Below, one piece after another: positions 22,295-30,579 of a stretch of 31,486 nucleotides of DNA. A program made the position numbers and the translations under genes. This DNA comes from JAAZNO01 sp964508025 (lineage in GTDB: Bacteria > Chloroflexota > Anaerolineae > B4-G1 > SLSP01): contig CAZDSF010000050.1 in assembly GCA_964508025.1 (NCBI GenBank), positions 1 to 31,486 of the forward strand, read 5' to 3'. The notes under the pieces are model-generated. The model was not told the DNA's origin, made no database searches, and saw only the letters and a program-made list of their open reading frames with translations. Every line of letters starts with the position of its first letter. Positions within the stretch are counted from its first letter, which is position 1.

Positions 22295-25276
22295 ATGCCC
22301 GTTTTTCTGTTTACTGACATCGAAGGCTCCACCGAACGCTGGGTACAACATCCCCAGGCCATGGAAGAGGCCCTGCCCTGCCATGACCTGACGCTAGGCA
22401 CAGCGATTGTGCGTCATGGCGGCAACGTGGTCAAGCACACCGGCGATGGCCTCTTTGCCGTCTTCGAGGGCGGCGACCCGCTCGCCTGCGCGCTGGAAAT
22501 CCAACGCGCGCTCACAGCGCAGAATTGGGATGCTGTCGGCGATCTGCGCGTGCGCATCGCGTTACATGCCGGTCCGGCGCGCCGGCACGGCGATGATTAC
22601 TTCGGCCTGGAAGTGAGCCGCACCGCACGCTTGCTCTCTGCCGGTTGGGGCGGACAAATCCTGCTCACCTGCGAGCTGGCGCGCGCAGCAACCTTGCCGC
22701 CCGGCGCCTCCCTCCGCGACCTGGGAAATCACCTGCTCAAGGATTTGAGCGAGCCGCAGCACATCTACCAGCTGTTGCATCCCGATCTCCCCCTGCGCGA
22801 ATTCCCGCCCTTACGGACGTTGTCGGCGCATCCGCACAATCTGCCGCCGCAGCCCACGCCTTTTGTCGGGCGCACCGAGGAACTGCGCGAGATTGGCTCG
22901 CGCCTGCAAGATCCGAGCTGTCGCCTGCTCACCCTCATCGGGCCAGGAGGGATGGGCAAGACGCGCCTGGCGCTGCAAGCCGCCGCCGAGCAGATCGAAG
23001 CCTTTACCCACGGCGTCTACTTTGTCCCGCTGGATGCGATCAACGACCCGGCGCTGTTGGCCCCGGCGATTGCCGAAGCGCTGCGGATCAGCTTCTATCA
23101 GCGCGACGCGCCGGAGGCGCAACTGCACAGTTATCTCCGCGAAAAACAACTGCTGCTGCTCCTCGACAACTTCGAACACCTGGCTGCGGGCGCACGCCTT
23201 GTGGCGAAGCTGCTTGTCCATGCGCCCGGACTCAAGATTCTGGTCACCTCACGGGAACGGCTGAGCCTGCGCGAGGAACACATCTACGCCATTGCAGGCA
23301 TGGATTTCCCCACCGCCGCATCGCCCGCGCTGGAATCCTACGCGGCAGTGCAGCTCTTCGTCCAACAGGCGCAACTGGCCGACCCGGAATTCCGGCTGGA
23401 TGCGGAGCAGCGGGCTTGCGTGGCGCACATCTGCGCGCGGGTGCAGGGGATGCCCCTGGCGCTGGAGCTGGCGGCTTCGTGGCTGCGGGCGCTTTCCTGC
23501 GCCGAAGTGGCCGAGGAACTGGCGCACAATCTGGATTTACTGAGCTCCACGCAACGCGATCGGCCTGATCGCCACCGCAGCCTGCGCGCCGTATTCGAAT
23601 ACTCCTGGCAATTGCTCGATACGACGGAACAGGAGGCGCTTAGCGCGTGGGCGGTCTTCCAGGGCGCATTCCGCCGCGAAGCCGCTGCCGCGCTATTGCA
23701 CGCGCCGGAGCAACGCCCTAGCGCCGCGGCCACGCTAGCGCTCCTCGCCGCGCTCGTGGATAAATCCCTGCTGCAACGGCGGCATAACGACCGTTACGCC
23801 ATGCAGGCGCTCCTGCACGATTACGCGCTCGAAAAACTGCACCTCGCTCCCGAACGAGAGGCTGAAATCCGTCGCCGGCATTGCGCCTATCACGCCGCCT
23901 TCTTGCACCGACAAGAAGCCGCGCTCCAAAACGAGAAGCAGAAAGACGCCCTGGAAGCGATTGCCGACGCCTTCGAGGATCTCCGCGCGGCGTGGCAATG
24001 GGCCGTCCAACAATGCTGCCTTGAAGCGCTAACGCAAGCCGCGCCTAGCCTCGCCATCTTCCTCACCATGCGCGGACGCAGCCTGGAAGGCTTGGCGCTC
24101 TTCGATACTGCAATCGCAGCGCTGGAGACGGTTACCGCTCCCACAACGCCAATCACCCGCGCGCTACTGCTGAGCTTGAGAGCGACATTTTTGATAGACC
24201 TGGATCGCTACGATGAGGCGCGCGCCAGCGCCGAAGCGGCGCTAGAAGTTCAACGCCGCGCAGACGCCCGCTCTCAACTTGCCGGCGCCCTCAACACGAT
24301 GGGCCGTATCGCCTGGGTGAAAGGAGATTACACCACGGCGCTGGCCCATTACCGCGAGGCGCTGACGCTTTACGAGGCCGAAGACGACCTGACCGGACAG
24401 GCTCATACCTACGACCATCTCGGCACCGTCGCCTGGGCGTTGGGAGATTACACCGAAGCGCACCGTCATTTCGAGCAGGCGCTGGCGTTTTACCGGCGCA
24501 CCCAAAATCCCCGTGGCATTGCCAACGTCCTGGATCATCTCGGCGTGACCGCGAGAGAGATTGGCGATTACGAAACGGCGTTGCAGTGTTTTCGAGAGAG
24601 CGTCGAGCGCCTTCAGGATCTCGGCGCGCCATTGCAACTGGCTTACGCCGCCAATCACCTGGCCGGCATGTTGGCGATGAAAGAGGGGCTTGCCGGCGCT
24701 GCGCCCTATTTTGAGCAATGTATTGCCACAGGCCGCGAAATCGGCGAGCGGCGGATCGTTGCTTACACCCTCTACGACTGGGCGCTGATGCTCACCGAGG
24801 AATCCGCGCGCGACCGCGCTGTGCCCATGTTCCAGGAGAGTCTGGCGCTCTTCGAACACATCGGCGACCAGTTCGGCCTGGCACTGGCCCAAACCGCGCT
24901 GGGAGATGTCGCGCTCGACCGCGATGATCATCTCCAGGCCCGGCAATACTACGCTGCCGCCCTCCAAACAGCCTGTAACATCAACAACCAGCGCATAGTC
25001 TCCAGGGTGCTCATGCAATGGGGACAACTGCTGGCTGCTGAACCGCAACCCGCGCTGGCAGTAGAAGTTCTGTGTTTTGCCCAGCAACTCCCCAGCGATA
25101 TCGAACAAATGGGGCGTCTGCTCCAAGAAACCCTGGCGCAGTTGCGCGAACAACTGTCGCCAGAAGCTTTCGCCGAGGCGCAGGCGCGAGGCGCCGCCGC
25201 GACTCTGGAACAACTCACAAGCCGGCTCCTCGATATCAGCGATAGCGCAACGTTGTCTGATGCCAGCGCTGCGTAA
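22295..25276 (+). CDS. Class III nucleotide cyclase-domain / NB-ARC ATPase / TPR signalling protein
   Basis: A 993-residue three-part protein. Residues 1-165 form a class III adenylate-cyclase-like domain: metal Asp in FLFTDIEGST and in HTGDGLFAVF, a Lys just before (VVKHTGD) and an Asp in DDYFG that favour ATP. The usual transition-state Asn is Ser in VSRTAR while the Arg is kept. Residues about 190-510 are a STAND/NB-ARC ATPase with Walker A GPGGMGKT (216-223) and LLLLDNFEHLA. From about 560 to 930, TPR-like repeats occur (for example GDYTTALAHYREALTLY). The architecture is common in Chloroflexota and Actinobacteria as an uncharacterised sensor/regulator; no DNA-binding domain is seen. The gene starts 4 bases after comM. 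Confidence 0.92.
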   Translation: MPVFLFTDIEGSTERWVQHPQAMEEALPCHDLTLGTAIVRHGGNVVKHTGDGLFAVFEGGDPLACALEIQRALTAQNWDAVGDLRVRIALHAGPARRHGDDYFGLEVSRTARLLSAGWGGQILLTCELARAATLPPGASLRDLGNHLLKDLSEPQHIYQLLHPDLPLREFPPLRTLSAHPHNLPPQPTPFVGRTEELREIGSRLQDPSCRLLTLIGPGGMGKTRLALQAAAEQIEAFTHGVYFVPLDAINDPALLAPAIAEALRISFYQRDAPEAQLHSYLREKQLLLLLDNFEHLAAGARLVAKLLVHAPGLKILVTSRERLSLREEHIYAIAGMDFPTAASPALESYAAVQLFVQQAQLADPEFRLDAEQRACVAHICARVQGMPLALELAASWLRALSCAEVAEELAHNLDLLSSTQRDRPDRHRSLRAVFEYSWQLLDTTEQEALSAWAVFQGAFRREAAAALLHAPEQRPSAAATLALLAALVDKSLLQRRHNDRYAMQALLHDYALEKLHLAPEREAEIRRRHCAYHAAFLHRQEAALQNEKQKDALEAIADAFEDLRAAWQWAVQQCCLEALTQAAPSLAIFLTMRGRSLEGLALFDTAIAALETVTAPTTPITRALLLSLRATFLIDLDRYDEARASAEAALEVQRRADARSQLAGALNTMGRIAWVKGDYTTALAHYREALTLYEAEDDLTGQAHTYDHLGTVAWALGDYTEAHRHFEQALAFYRRTQNPRGIANVLDHLGVTAREIGDYETALQCFRESVERLQDLGAPLQLAYAANHLAGMLAMKEGLAGAAPYFEQCIATGREIGERRIVAYTLYDWALMLTEESARDRAVPMFQESLALFEHIGDQFGLALAQTALGDVALDRDDHLQARQYYAAALQTACNINNQRIVSRVLMQWGQLLAAEPQPALAVEVLCFAQQLPSDIEQMGRLLQETLAQLREQLSPEAFAEAQARGAAATLEQLTSRLLDISDSATLSDASAA

Positions 25277-25434
25277 GTATGCTCAAGGCATGTTACCGAA
25301 CCGGCAGCGCAGCCCTCACGATGAGCTGACATTAAATTTTCCTATTTAGTGGGGAGTCCTTTGGCACATCAACGAGAACAAGAATCGCGGCGGAAAAGCG
25401 CCCTTCAGTTCGCGGTATACTTGCCGCTGGCAGG

Positions 25435-25500
25435 ATTCGCTATTTGCCATTCGCTATTCGCCATTCGCTATTCGCCATTCGCTATTCGCCATTCGCTATT
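25435..25500. repeat. Family C heptamer tandem array in the DegV leader
   Basis: Nine uninterrupted 7-mers (25435-25497), alternating attcgct and attcgcc with one atttgcc, then att. All are in one orientation. The array ends 4 bases before the AAGGAGA ribosome-binding site of the DegV gene. The rest of the 241-base gap (25277-25434) shows no clear promoter or terminator. Confidence 0.93.
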
Positions 25501-25517
25501 TTTAAGGAGAAACTGAG

Positions 25518-26381
25518 ATGCAGATTGTTACCGACAGTGGCATGGATTTACCGCAGGAATTGATCGCCGCGTACAACATTCATATCGTCCCGCACAAGAT
25601 CAACATTGGCGATAAAGTTTATATCAGCGGCGTAGACCTCGACCCGGCGATGCTGTACCGCGTGCTGGAAGAGACCGGACAGCTGCCCGTCACCGCCGCG
25701 CCCTCGCCGGGCGACTTCGCGGAGACTTATCGCCAGCTGGCAAAGACCGATCCCGATATTCTCTCGATCCACATGTCTTCCGGGCTGAGTGCGCCGCTGA
25801 ATGTCGCTGCCGCCGCCCGCGAGATGACGCCCGAAGCCAACATCACCGTGGTGGATACGCGGACGCTTTCCGCCGTGCTCGGCTGGATGGTGACGGCGGC
25901 AGCGCGCGCCGCGCAGGCGGGCTGGGATGCAGAGCGCATTGTCGTCATGATTCACGCCATCGGCGCGGCGAGCGACAGCGTTTACACGCTGGACGATCTA
26001 CAATATCTGATCCACGGCGGGCGCATCAGCCACATGAAGGGCCTCATCGCTTCGGCGTTGCATCTGCGCCCGATCATCGGCGTCTCCAAGCCCGAAGGCG
26101 TCTACGAGCAACGCGGCATGGCGCGCACGTTCAAGGGAGCGTTGCAAGGGCTGACCAAACAGATGCTCAAGCGCCACGCGCCCGGAACGGCGTTGCGCGT
26201 CCAACTGGGGCACGCTGCCAATCCCGAGGCTGTGGAACAGCTACGCGCGCTGATTGAGCCGCTTTACGATTGCACCTGGATTCCCGGCTGCCCGATGACG
26301 CCCATGATGGGCGCGCACACCGGCCCCACCATGGTCGGCGTAGCTTACGCAGCCCTCGCCGATCTGCCGGAGATGCCGTAA
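25518..26381 (+). CDS. DegV family fatty-acid-binding protein
   Basis: A 287-residue DegV protein. In Firmicutes this family binds fatty acids as FakB for phosphorylation by FakA; no fakA-like gene lies here, so the role is inferred only from the family. Hallmarks are IVTDSGMDLP (3-12), VTAAPSPGDFAETYR with the conserved ligand-contact Ser, LSIHMSSGLSAPLNVA, VVDTRTLSAVLGW, LQYLIHGGRIS and LHLRPIIGV. The ATG is 7 bases after AAGGAGA. Its leader consists largely of the family C repeat. UbiD follows 7 bases downstream. Confidence 0.93.
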   Translation: MQIVTDSGMDLPQELIAAYNIHIVPHKINIGDKVYISGVDLDPAMLYRVLEETGQLPVTAAPSPGDFAETYRQLAKTDPDILSIHMSSGLSAPLNVAAAAREMTPEANITVVDTRTLSAVLGWMVTAAARAAQAGWDAERIVVMIHAIGAASDSVYTLDDLQYLIHGGRISHMKGLIASALHLRPIIGVSKPEGVYEQRGMARTFKGALQGLTKQMLKRHAPGTALRVQLGHAANPEAVEQLRALIEPLYDCTWIPGCPMTPMMGAHTGPTMVGVAYAALADLPEMP

Positions 26382-26388
26382 CGCCGCC

Positions 26389-27861
26389 ATGCGTCACGAG
26401 ACGTTGCACGATTTCGTCACACTGCTGGAAGCGTGCGGCGAGCTCACGCGGATCAAGGCGCGCGTCTCCGCCGAGCTGGAAATCACCGAGATTGTGGATC
26501 GCGTGAGCAAGGGGCCGGCGGCGCAAAACAAGGCGCTGCTCTTCGAGAACGTCGCCGGCTACGAGATCCCCGTGCTCATCAACGCCTTCGGCAGCGCGCA
26601 GCGCATGGCTTGGGCGTTGCACGTTGAGGAACTGGAGGCGCTGCGCCGCAACCTGGCGCGGCTCATTGACCTGCGCCTGCCGCAGAATACCGGCGCGGCG
26701 CTGGGAAGGGGCCTCGCGCTGCTGAACGCGCTGCGCGCAGCGGGCTTCAAGCCCAGGCTGGTGCGGCGCGCCCCGTGCCAGGAGCTGGTGGAGACAGCAG
26801 CGCCCTCGCTGGATGCGCTGCCCATCCTCACCTGCTGGCCCCAAGATGGCGGGCCATTCATCACACTGCCGCAGGTCGTCACCCGCCACCCCGAAACCGG
26901 TGTGCGCAATGTGGGCATGTATCGTTTGCAGAAGGTGGATGCGCGCACGCTCCTCGTCCACTGGCAGCGGCACAAGGGCGGCGCGGAACACGAGCGCGCG
27001 GCGCGGGGGTCTGAAGTCAAGAGTCAATCGGTGATTCCGGCGGCGGTGGTGTTGGGCGGCGATCCGGCGTGTATCTGGGCCGCTTCCGCGCCGCTGCCGC
27101 CCGATATTGACGAGTATCTGCTGGCGGGCTGGCTGCGCGGGAAAGCCGTGCCCTTCGTGCGCTGCGTCACCCAGCCGCTCACCGTCCCCGCCGATGCCGA
27201 CATCGTCATCGAAGGGTATGTGGATCCCACCGATCAGCGCCCGGAAGGCCCCTTCGGCGACCACACCGGCTACTACACACCCGTGGAGCGTTTCCCGGCG
27301 TTTCACGTCACCGCGATCACGCGCCGCCGCAAACCCATCTATCCCGCTACAGTCGTCGGCATTCCGCCAATGGAAGACTATTGGATGGGGAAAGCCACAG
27401 AACGGCTGTTCCTGCCGCTGCTGCGCCTGTTCCTGCCCGAAGTGGTGGATTTCACCATGCCCGCGCCGGGCGTCTTCCACAACCTGGTGCTGGTCAGCAT
27501 TCAAAAGCGCTATCCGGGGCACGCGCGCAAGGTTATCCATGGCTTATGGGGGCTGGCGCTGTTGAGTCTGGCGAAGGCGATTGTGGTAGTGGATGCCTGG
27601 GTGGATGTGCAGAATCCCACGGAAGCCGCGTGGCAAGCCCTGGGGAACGTGGATTGGTCGCGGGATGTCATCATCAACGATGGGCCGGTGGATCAGCTGG
27701 ATCATGCTTCGTACCAGCAATCTTTCGGCGGCAAAATCGGCATTGACGCCACGGCGAAATGGCCCGAAGAGGGCTACACGCGCGGGTGGCCCGAAACAGC
27801 GCGCATGAGCGCGGAGGTCAAAGCGCGGGTGGATGCGCTGTGGCAAGATCTGGGACTGTAA
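26389..27861 (+). CDS. ubiD: UbiD family prenylated-FMN decarboxylase
   Basis: A 490-residue UbiD-type decarboxylase, which uses prenylated FMN on aromatic or alpha,beta-unsaturated acids. Recognisable stretches are NVGMYRLQKVD, VHWQRHKGGAEH, LGGDPA, EGYVDPTDQRPEGPFGDHTGYY (conserved Arg/Glu region; about 276-297), PATVVGIPPMEDYWMGKATERLFLPL, PEVVDFTMPAPGVFHN and RDVIINDGPVDQLDHAS. The substrate is not deducible: it could be menaquinone-type or degradative. No ubiX-like flavin prenyltransferase lies in the window. The gene starts 7 bases after DegV. Its stop codon overlaps the left end of the decamer repeat module, and a short tandem 7-mer (27015-27028) lies within the coding sequence. Confidence 0.95.
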   Translation: MRHETLHDFVTLLEACGELTRIKARVSAELEITEIVDRVSKGPAAQNKALLFENVAGYEIPVLINAFGSAQRMAWALHVEELEALRRNLARLIDLRLPQNTGAALGRGLALLNALRAAGFKPRLVRRAPCQELVETAAPSLDALPILTCWPQDGGPFITLPQVVTRHPETGVRNVGMYRLQKVDARTLLVHWQRHKGGAEHERAARGSEVKSQSVIPAAVVLGGDPACIWAASAPLPPDIDEYLLAGWLRGKAVPFVRCVTQPLTVPADADIVIEGYVDPTDQRPEGPFGDHTGYYTPVERFPAFHVTAITRRRKPIYPATVVGIPPMEDYWMGKATERLFLPLLRLFLPEVVDFTMPAPGVFHNLVLVSIQKRYPGHARKVIHGLWGLALLSLAKAIVVVDAWVDVQNPTEAAWQALGNVDWSRDVIINDGPVDQLDHASYQQSFGGKIGIDATAKWPEEGYTRGWPETARMSAEVKARVDALWQDLGL

Positions 27862-27939
27862 CGCAGATGAACGCGGATTTTCGCAGATACACGCAGATAA
27901 ATTTAAAAAATCTGCGAAATCTGTCCAATCTGCGTTACA
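27857..27939. repeat. Family D decamer array, left arm of the GxxExxY module
   Basis: 10-nt phased units of the type cgcagatgaa / cgcggatttt, then the reverse-complement form, making a long imperfect hairpin. The outermost 12 bases (27857-27868) pair perfectly with 27928-27939. An inner near-perfect pair is formed by gattttcgcagat and atctgcgaaatc. Bases 27857-27878 are matched in inverted orientation at 28402-28423 (21 of 22), and 27862-27879 at 28453-28470 (18 of 18). It begins over the ubiD stop codon. Confidence 0.9.
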
Positions 27940-27984
27940 TGTGCGCCCAGATGGCTGAAGAATATTCAGAGAGGGTAGAAGCCG

Positions 27985-28401
27985 ATGGAATTCAAGCATA
28001 AGGATATCACCAATAGCATCCTCAAAGCGTTTTTCAGTGTCTATAACCAGCTCGGATATGGTTTCATCGAGAGAATCTATCAAAACTCAATGTTCATCGA
28101 ACTACAAGGCTCGAATCTGGTTGTCGTCCAGCAAGCGCCGATAGAGGTGTATTACAGAGGTGTGCAGGTTGGAAGGTTCGCGGCAGATTTGTTAGTAGCG
28201 GACAGTGTCATTGTGGAACTGAAGGCAGTGAAAGCCCTTGCTGAAGAACATGAAGCGCAACTGCTCAACTACTTGAAAGCGACGCGATACGAGGTTGGCC
28301 TGCTGTTGAATTTTGGTCCCAAAGCCGAATTCAGGCGCAAGGCATTCGACAATGCGCGAAAAGGTACCCTGGAATGGACGCAACATCTGGCAGCCAAATA
28401 A
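27985..28401 (+). CDS. GxxExxY protein with PD-(D/E)XK nuclease-like fold
   Basis: A 138-residue member of the GxxExxY family (TIGR04256 / PDDEXK_3-like). The name motif is GFIERIY (about 26-32), following ILKAFFSVYNQLGY. The PD-(D/E)XK signature follows as GRFAADLLV (Asp) and VIVELKAVKAL (ELK), then HEAQLLNYLKATRYEVGLLLNFG. Family members resemble restriction-type nucleases, but no activity is established. The ATG at 27985 matches the usual MEFKHK opening; a 16-codon frame-shifted ORF (27951-28001) overlaps it and may be a leader or chance. The gene is enclosed by inverted decamer arrays and is less G+C-rich (about 50% in the line 28081-28140) than ubiD. Confidence 0.9.
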   Translation: MEFKHKDITNSILKAFFSVYNQLGYGFIERIYQNSMFIELQGSNLVVVQQAPIEVYYRGVQVGRFAADLLVADSVIVELKAVKALAEEHEAQLLNYLKATRYEVGLLLNFGPKAEFRRKAFDNARKGTLEWTQHLAAK

Positions 28402-28490
28402 ATCGGCGTTCATCTGCGTTACATCAAATTCAAAAACAATTTCCGACAGATAAATCCGCGTTCATCTGCGCCTATCTGCGTTAATCCGCG
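28402..28490. repeat. Family D decamer array, right arm of the GxxExxY module
   Basis: 10-nt phased units such as aatccgcgtt and catctgcgcc / tatctgcgtt. 28402-28423 and 28453-28470 are inverted copies of the left arm (21/22 and 18/18 matches). It starts directly after the GxxExxY stop codon and ends 17 bases before the next gene's ATG, just ahead of its AGAGGA ribosome-binding site. Confidence 0.9.
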
Positions 28491-28507
28491 TTTCTGAGAG
28501 GACTACA

Positions 28508-30031
28508 ATGACAGGATTTCTTTACATTACTGCTTTCATCGGCGGGCTGGTGACGTTGGCGTTGGAGCTGGCGGCGGCGCGGTTGTTGGCGCCCGCGTTC
28601 GGCACGTCGGAGCTGGTGTGGTCGGCTATCATCGGCATGATTCTGCTCTATCTCTCCGTGGGCTACGTCCTCGGCGGGCGGTGGGCGGATCGCTCGCCGC
28701 GCGCGGAGACGCTGTTCACCATCCTCATCGCTGCCGGCGCGACGATTGCCGTGATCCCCTTCATCGCGCGCCCCGCACTGATGCTGGCCGCGCAGGGGAT
28801 GGCCGCGCTCGACGCCTTCCAGGTGGGCGGGCCGCTGCTCGCCGTGCTGATCCTCTTCGTCGCGCCGGTGACGCTGCTGGCGTGCGTCTCGCCCTTCGTT
28901 ATCCGCCTCTCCATGACCGACGTGCGCGCTTCGGGCGTCACCGCCGGTAAAATCTACGCGGTTTCGACGCTGGGCAGCTTCCTGGGGACTTTCCTCCCCA
29001 ATCTCGTGCTGATTCCGGCGTTGGGCACGCGGCGCACCTTCCTGCTGCTGGCGCTGATCACCACCCTGCTCGGCGTCGCCGGGCTGTGGCGCGCCTTCCG
29101 CCGCCGCGCATGGCTCGGCGCTGCGGTGATGTTAGTGATCGCGGCGTTGTTCTTCGTCAACCTCGGCGCGGTGAAGCCCCAGGCGCGGCTGATCTACGAG
29201 CAGGAATCCACCTACAACTACATCCAGGTGCTCGAAGGGGAACAGGGCGCGCGCTTTTTACTCCTCAATGAGGGACAGGGAATTCACTCCGTGTACAGCC
29301 CGCAAACGCTGCTCACTGGCGGGACGTGGGATTATTTCCTCATCGCGCCGTACTTCAATCCGCCGCCGCATACGGCAGAACAAGTCGGTAGTCTGCTGGT
29401 AATCGGCTCTGCGGCGGGCACGATTCCCAAGCAATATACGGCTATCTACGGCGCAATTCCCATTGACGGCGTGGAGATTGACCCGGCGATTGTGGAGGTA
29501 GGGCGCGCGTATTTCGACATGACCGAGCCAAATCTGCGCATCGCCGCGATGGATGGGCGCGCCTTCCTGGCGCAAACCTCGGCTCGGTACGATGTCGTCG
29601 CCGTGGATGCTTTCCGGCTGCCATACATCCCCTGGCATCTCACCACCGTGGAGTTCTTCCAGGAGATTCGCGCGCTGCTCACCGGGCGCGGCGTCGTGGC
29701 CGTGAACGCCGGACACACGCCGGATGACTGGCGCGTGGTGGAGGCGTTGGTCGCCACGCTGCAACAAGTCTACTCCTCGGTGCATGTGATCGCTGTGCCG
29801 GACACCTTCAACGCCATCATTGTTGCCACGGTGCAGCCGACCACGGCGGAGGACTTCGCCGCCAATCGCCGGCTGTTGCAAGACAAGGTTCTGGTTCGCA
29901 TTGCCGAGCGCGCCGAAGCGAATCTCATCACCGTAGCGCCGGGCGGCATGATTTTCACCGATGATCGCGCGCCGGTCGAGCTGCTCACCGACGCGCTGGT
30001 GTTGCGCTATGTCCTGGGAGGCAGGCCGTGA
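28508..30031 (+). CDS. Membrane-fused spermidine synthase-like protein
   Basis: A 507-residue fusion. The N-terminal 220 residues contain about seven transmembrane helices (for example FLYITAFIGGLVTLALELAA, with LLAPAFGTSELVWSAIIGMI in between) as in MFS-fused synthases. The C-terminal part is a Rossmann-type polyamine-synthase-like domain with LLVIGSAAGTIPKQY, DGVEIDPAIVEVGRAYFD and YDVVAVDAFRLPYIPWHLTT. The glycine-rich loop is IGSAAGT rather than the canonical GGGDG/GGGxG, so authentic spermidine synthesis is doubtful. The ATG is 6 bases after AGAGGA. The downstream GNAT gene overlaps as GTGA, implying coupling. Confidence 0.9.
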   Translation: MTGFLYITAFIGGLVTLALELAAARLLAPAFGTSELVWSAIIGMILLYLSVGYVLGGRWADRSPRAETLFTILIAAGATIAVIPFIARPALMLAAQGMAALDAFQVGGPLLAVLILFVAPVTLLACVSPFVIRLSMTDVRASGVTAGKIYAVSTLGSFLGTFLPNLVLIPALGTRRTFLLLALITTLLGVAGLWRAFRRRAWLGAAVMLVIAALFFVNLGAVKPQARLIYEQESTYNYIQVLEGEQGARFLLLNEGQGIHSVYSPQTLLTGGTWDYFLIAPYFNPPPHTAEQVGSLLVIGSAAGTIPKQYTAIYGAIPIDGVEIDPAIVEVGRAYFDMTEPNLRIAAMDGRAFLAQTSARYDVVAVDAFRLPYIPWHLTTVEFFQEIRALLTGRGVVAVNAGHTPDDWRVVEALVATLQQVYSSVHVIAVPDTFNAIIVATVQPTTAEDFAANRRLLQDKVLVRIAERAEANLITVAPGGMIFTDDRAPVELLTDALVLRYVLGGRP

Positions 30032-30480
30032 GCATCCGTCCCGCGCAACTGGAGGATGCGTCTCGGCTCACCGCGCTCGCGGCGCAACTGGGCTATCCCA
30101 CCACCGAAGCCGCACTCCGCGTGCGGCTGGCGAGGCTATTGCCGCAGGACGATCACGCCGTATTTGTCGCCGTGGATGATGAGGGCTACGTCACCGGCTG
30201 GATCTCGCTTTTCGTCTACCGCCCGTTGATGCGCGACCCGCTGGTGATGGTCGCCGGGCTGGTGGTGGATGAGCGCTGTCGCGGGCAGGGAATCGGACGG
30301 GCGCTGATGGCGCGCGCCGAAGCGTGGGCGCGCGAGCGCGGCTGCGACGGCGTCTACCTCAAATCCAACGTCAAACGCACGGAGGCCCACGCCTTCTACA
30401 AAAGCTTGGGCTATCAGAACATCAAAACCCAGTTCGGCTTTTTCAAGGCCCTGGATATCGAAGCGGCGCCGCCCGCATGA
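30028..30480 (+). CDS. GNAT family N-acetyltransferase
   Basis: A 150-residue acetyl-CoA-dependent acetyltransferase. The GNAT core is visible as IRPAQLEDASRLTALAAQLG, VAVDDEGYVTGWISLFV, then VAGLVVDERCRGQGIGRALM (acetyl-CoA loop RGQGIGRA, about 89-96) and NVKRTEAHAFYKSLGYQ. The substrate is unknown. The GTG start overlaps the preceding TGA (GTGA), so it is probably translated with the spermidine-synthase-like gene. Confidence 0.93.
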   Translation: MSIRPAQLEDASRLTALAAQLGYPTTEAALRVRLARLLPQDDHAVFVAVDDEGYVTGWISLFVYRPLMRDPLVMVAGLVVDERCRGQGIGRALMARAEAWARERGCDGVYLKSNVKRTEAHAFYKSLGYQNIKTQFGFFKALDIEAAPPA

Positions 30481-30491
30481 AGGTCGAAGCA

Positions 30492-30519
30492 TTGACTTGA
30501 CGGCAGGACTTCTTATAAT
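30492..30519 (+). promoter_or_regulatory. Promoter of the DUF3048 lipoprotein gene
   Basis: TTGACT (30492-30497), 16 bases and a perfect TATAAT (30514-30519), followed by a leader of about 55 bases. Confidence 0.75.
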
Positions 30520-30579
30520 GGGCAGAAGTGGAGCTCCGCTAGTTCCATAACCGATCCCCTTCATCCTGGAGATAGAAAT

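Noticed and set aside
20794..22401. Very long antisense open frames, for example minus 20794-22401, minus 26167-27540 and minus 2037-3242
   Set aside because: They lie opposite well-recognised genes (comM, ubiD, pheT), have low-complexity His/Arg/Gly-rich translations and no family motifs. High G+C with few stop codons explains them.
25435..25500. CRISPR array reading of the heptamer tandem blocks
   Set aside because: Units are 7 nt and contiguous with no spacers, and no cas gene lies in the window.
27951..28001. Sixteen-codon ORF overlapping the GxxExxY start
   Set aside because: It is too short to support by composition and has no clear ribosome-binding site; it is mentioned only as a possible leader.
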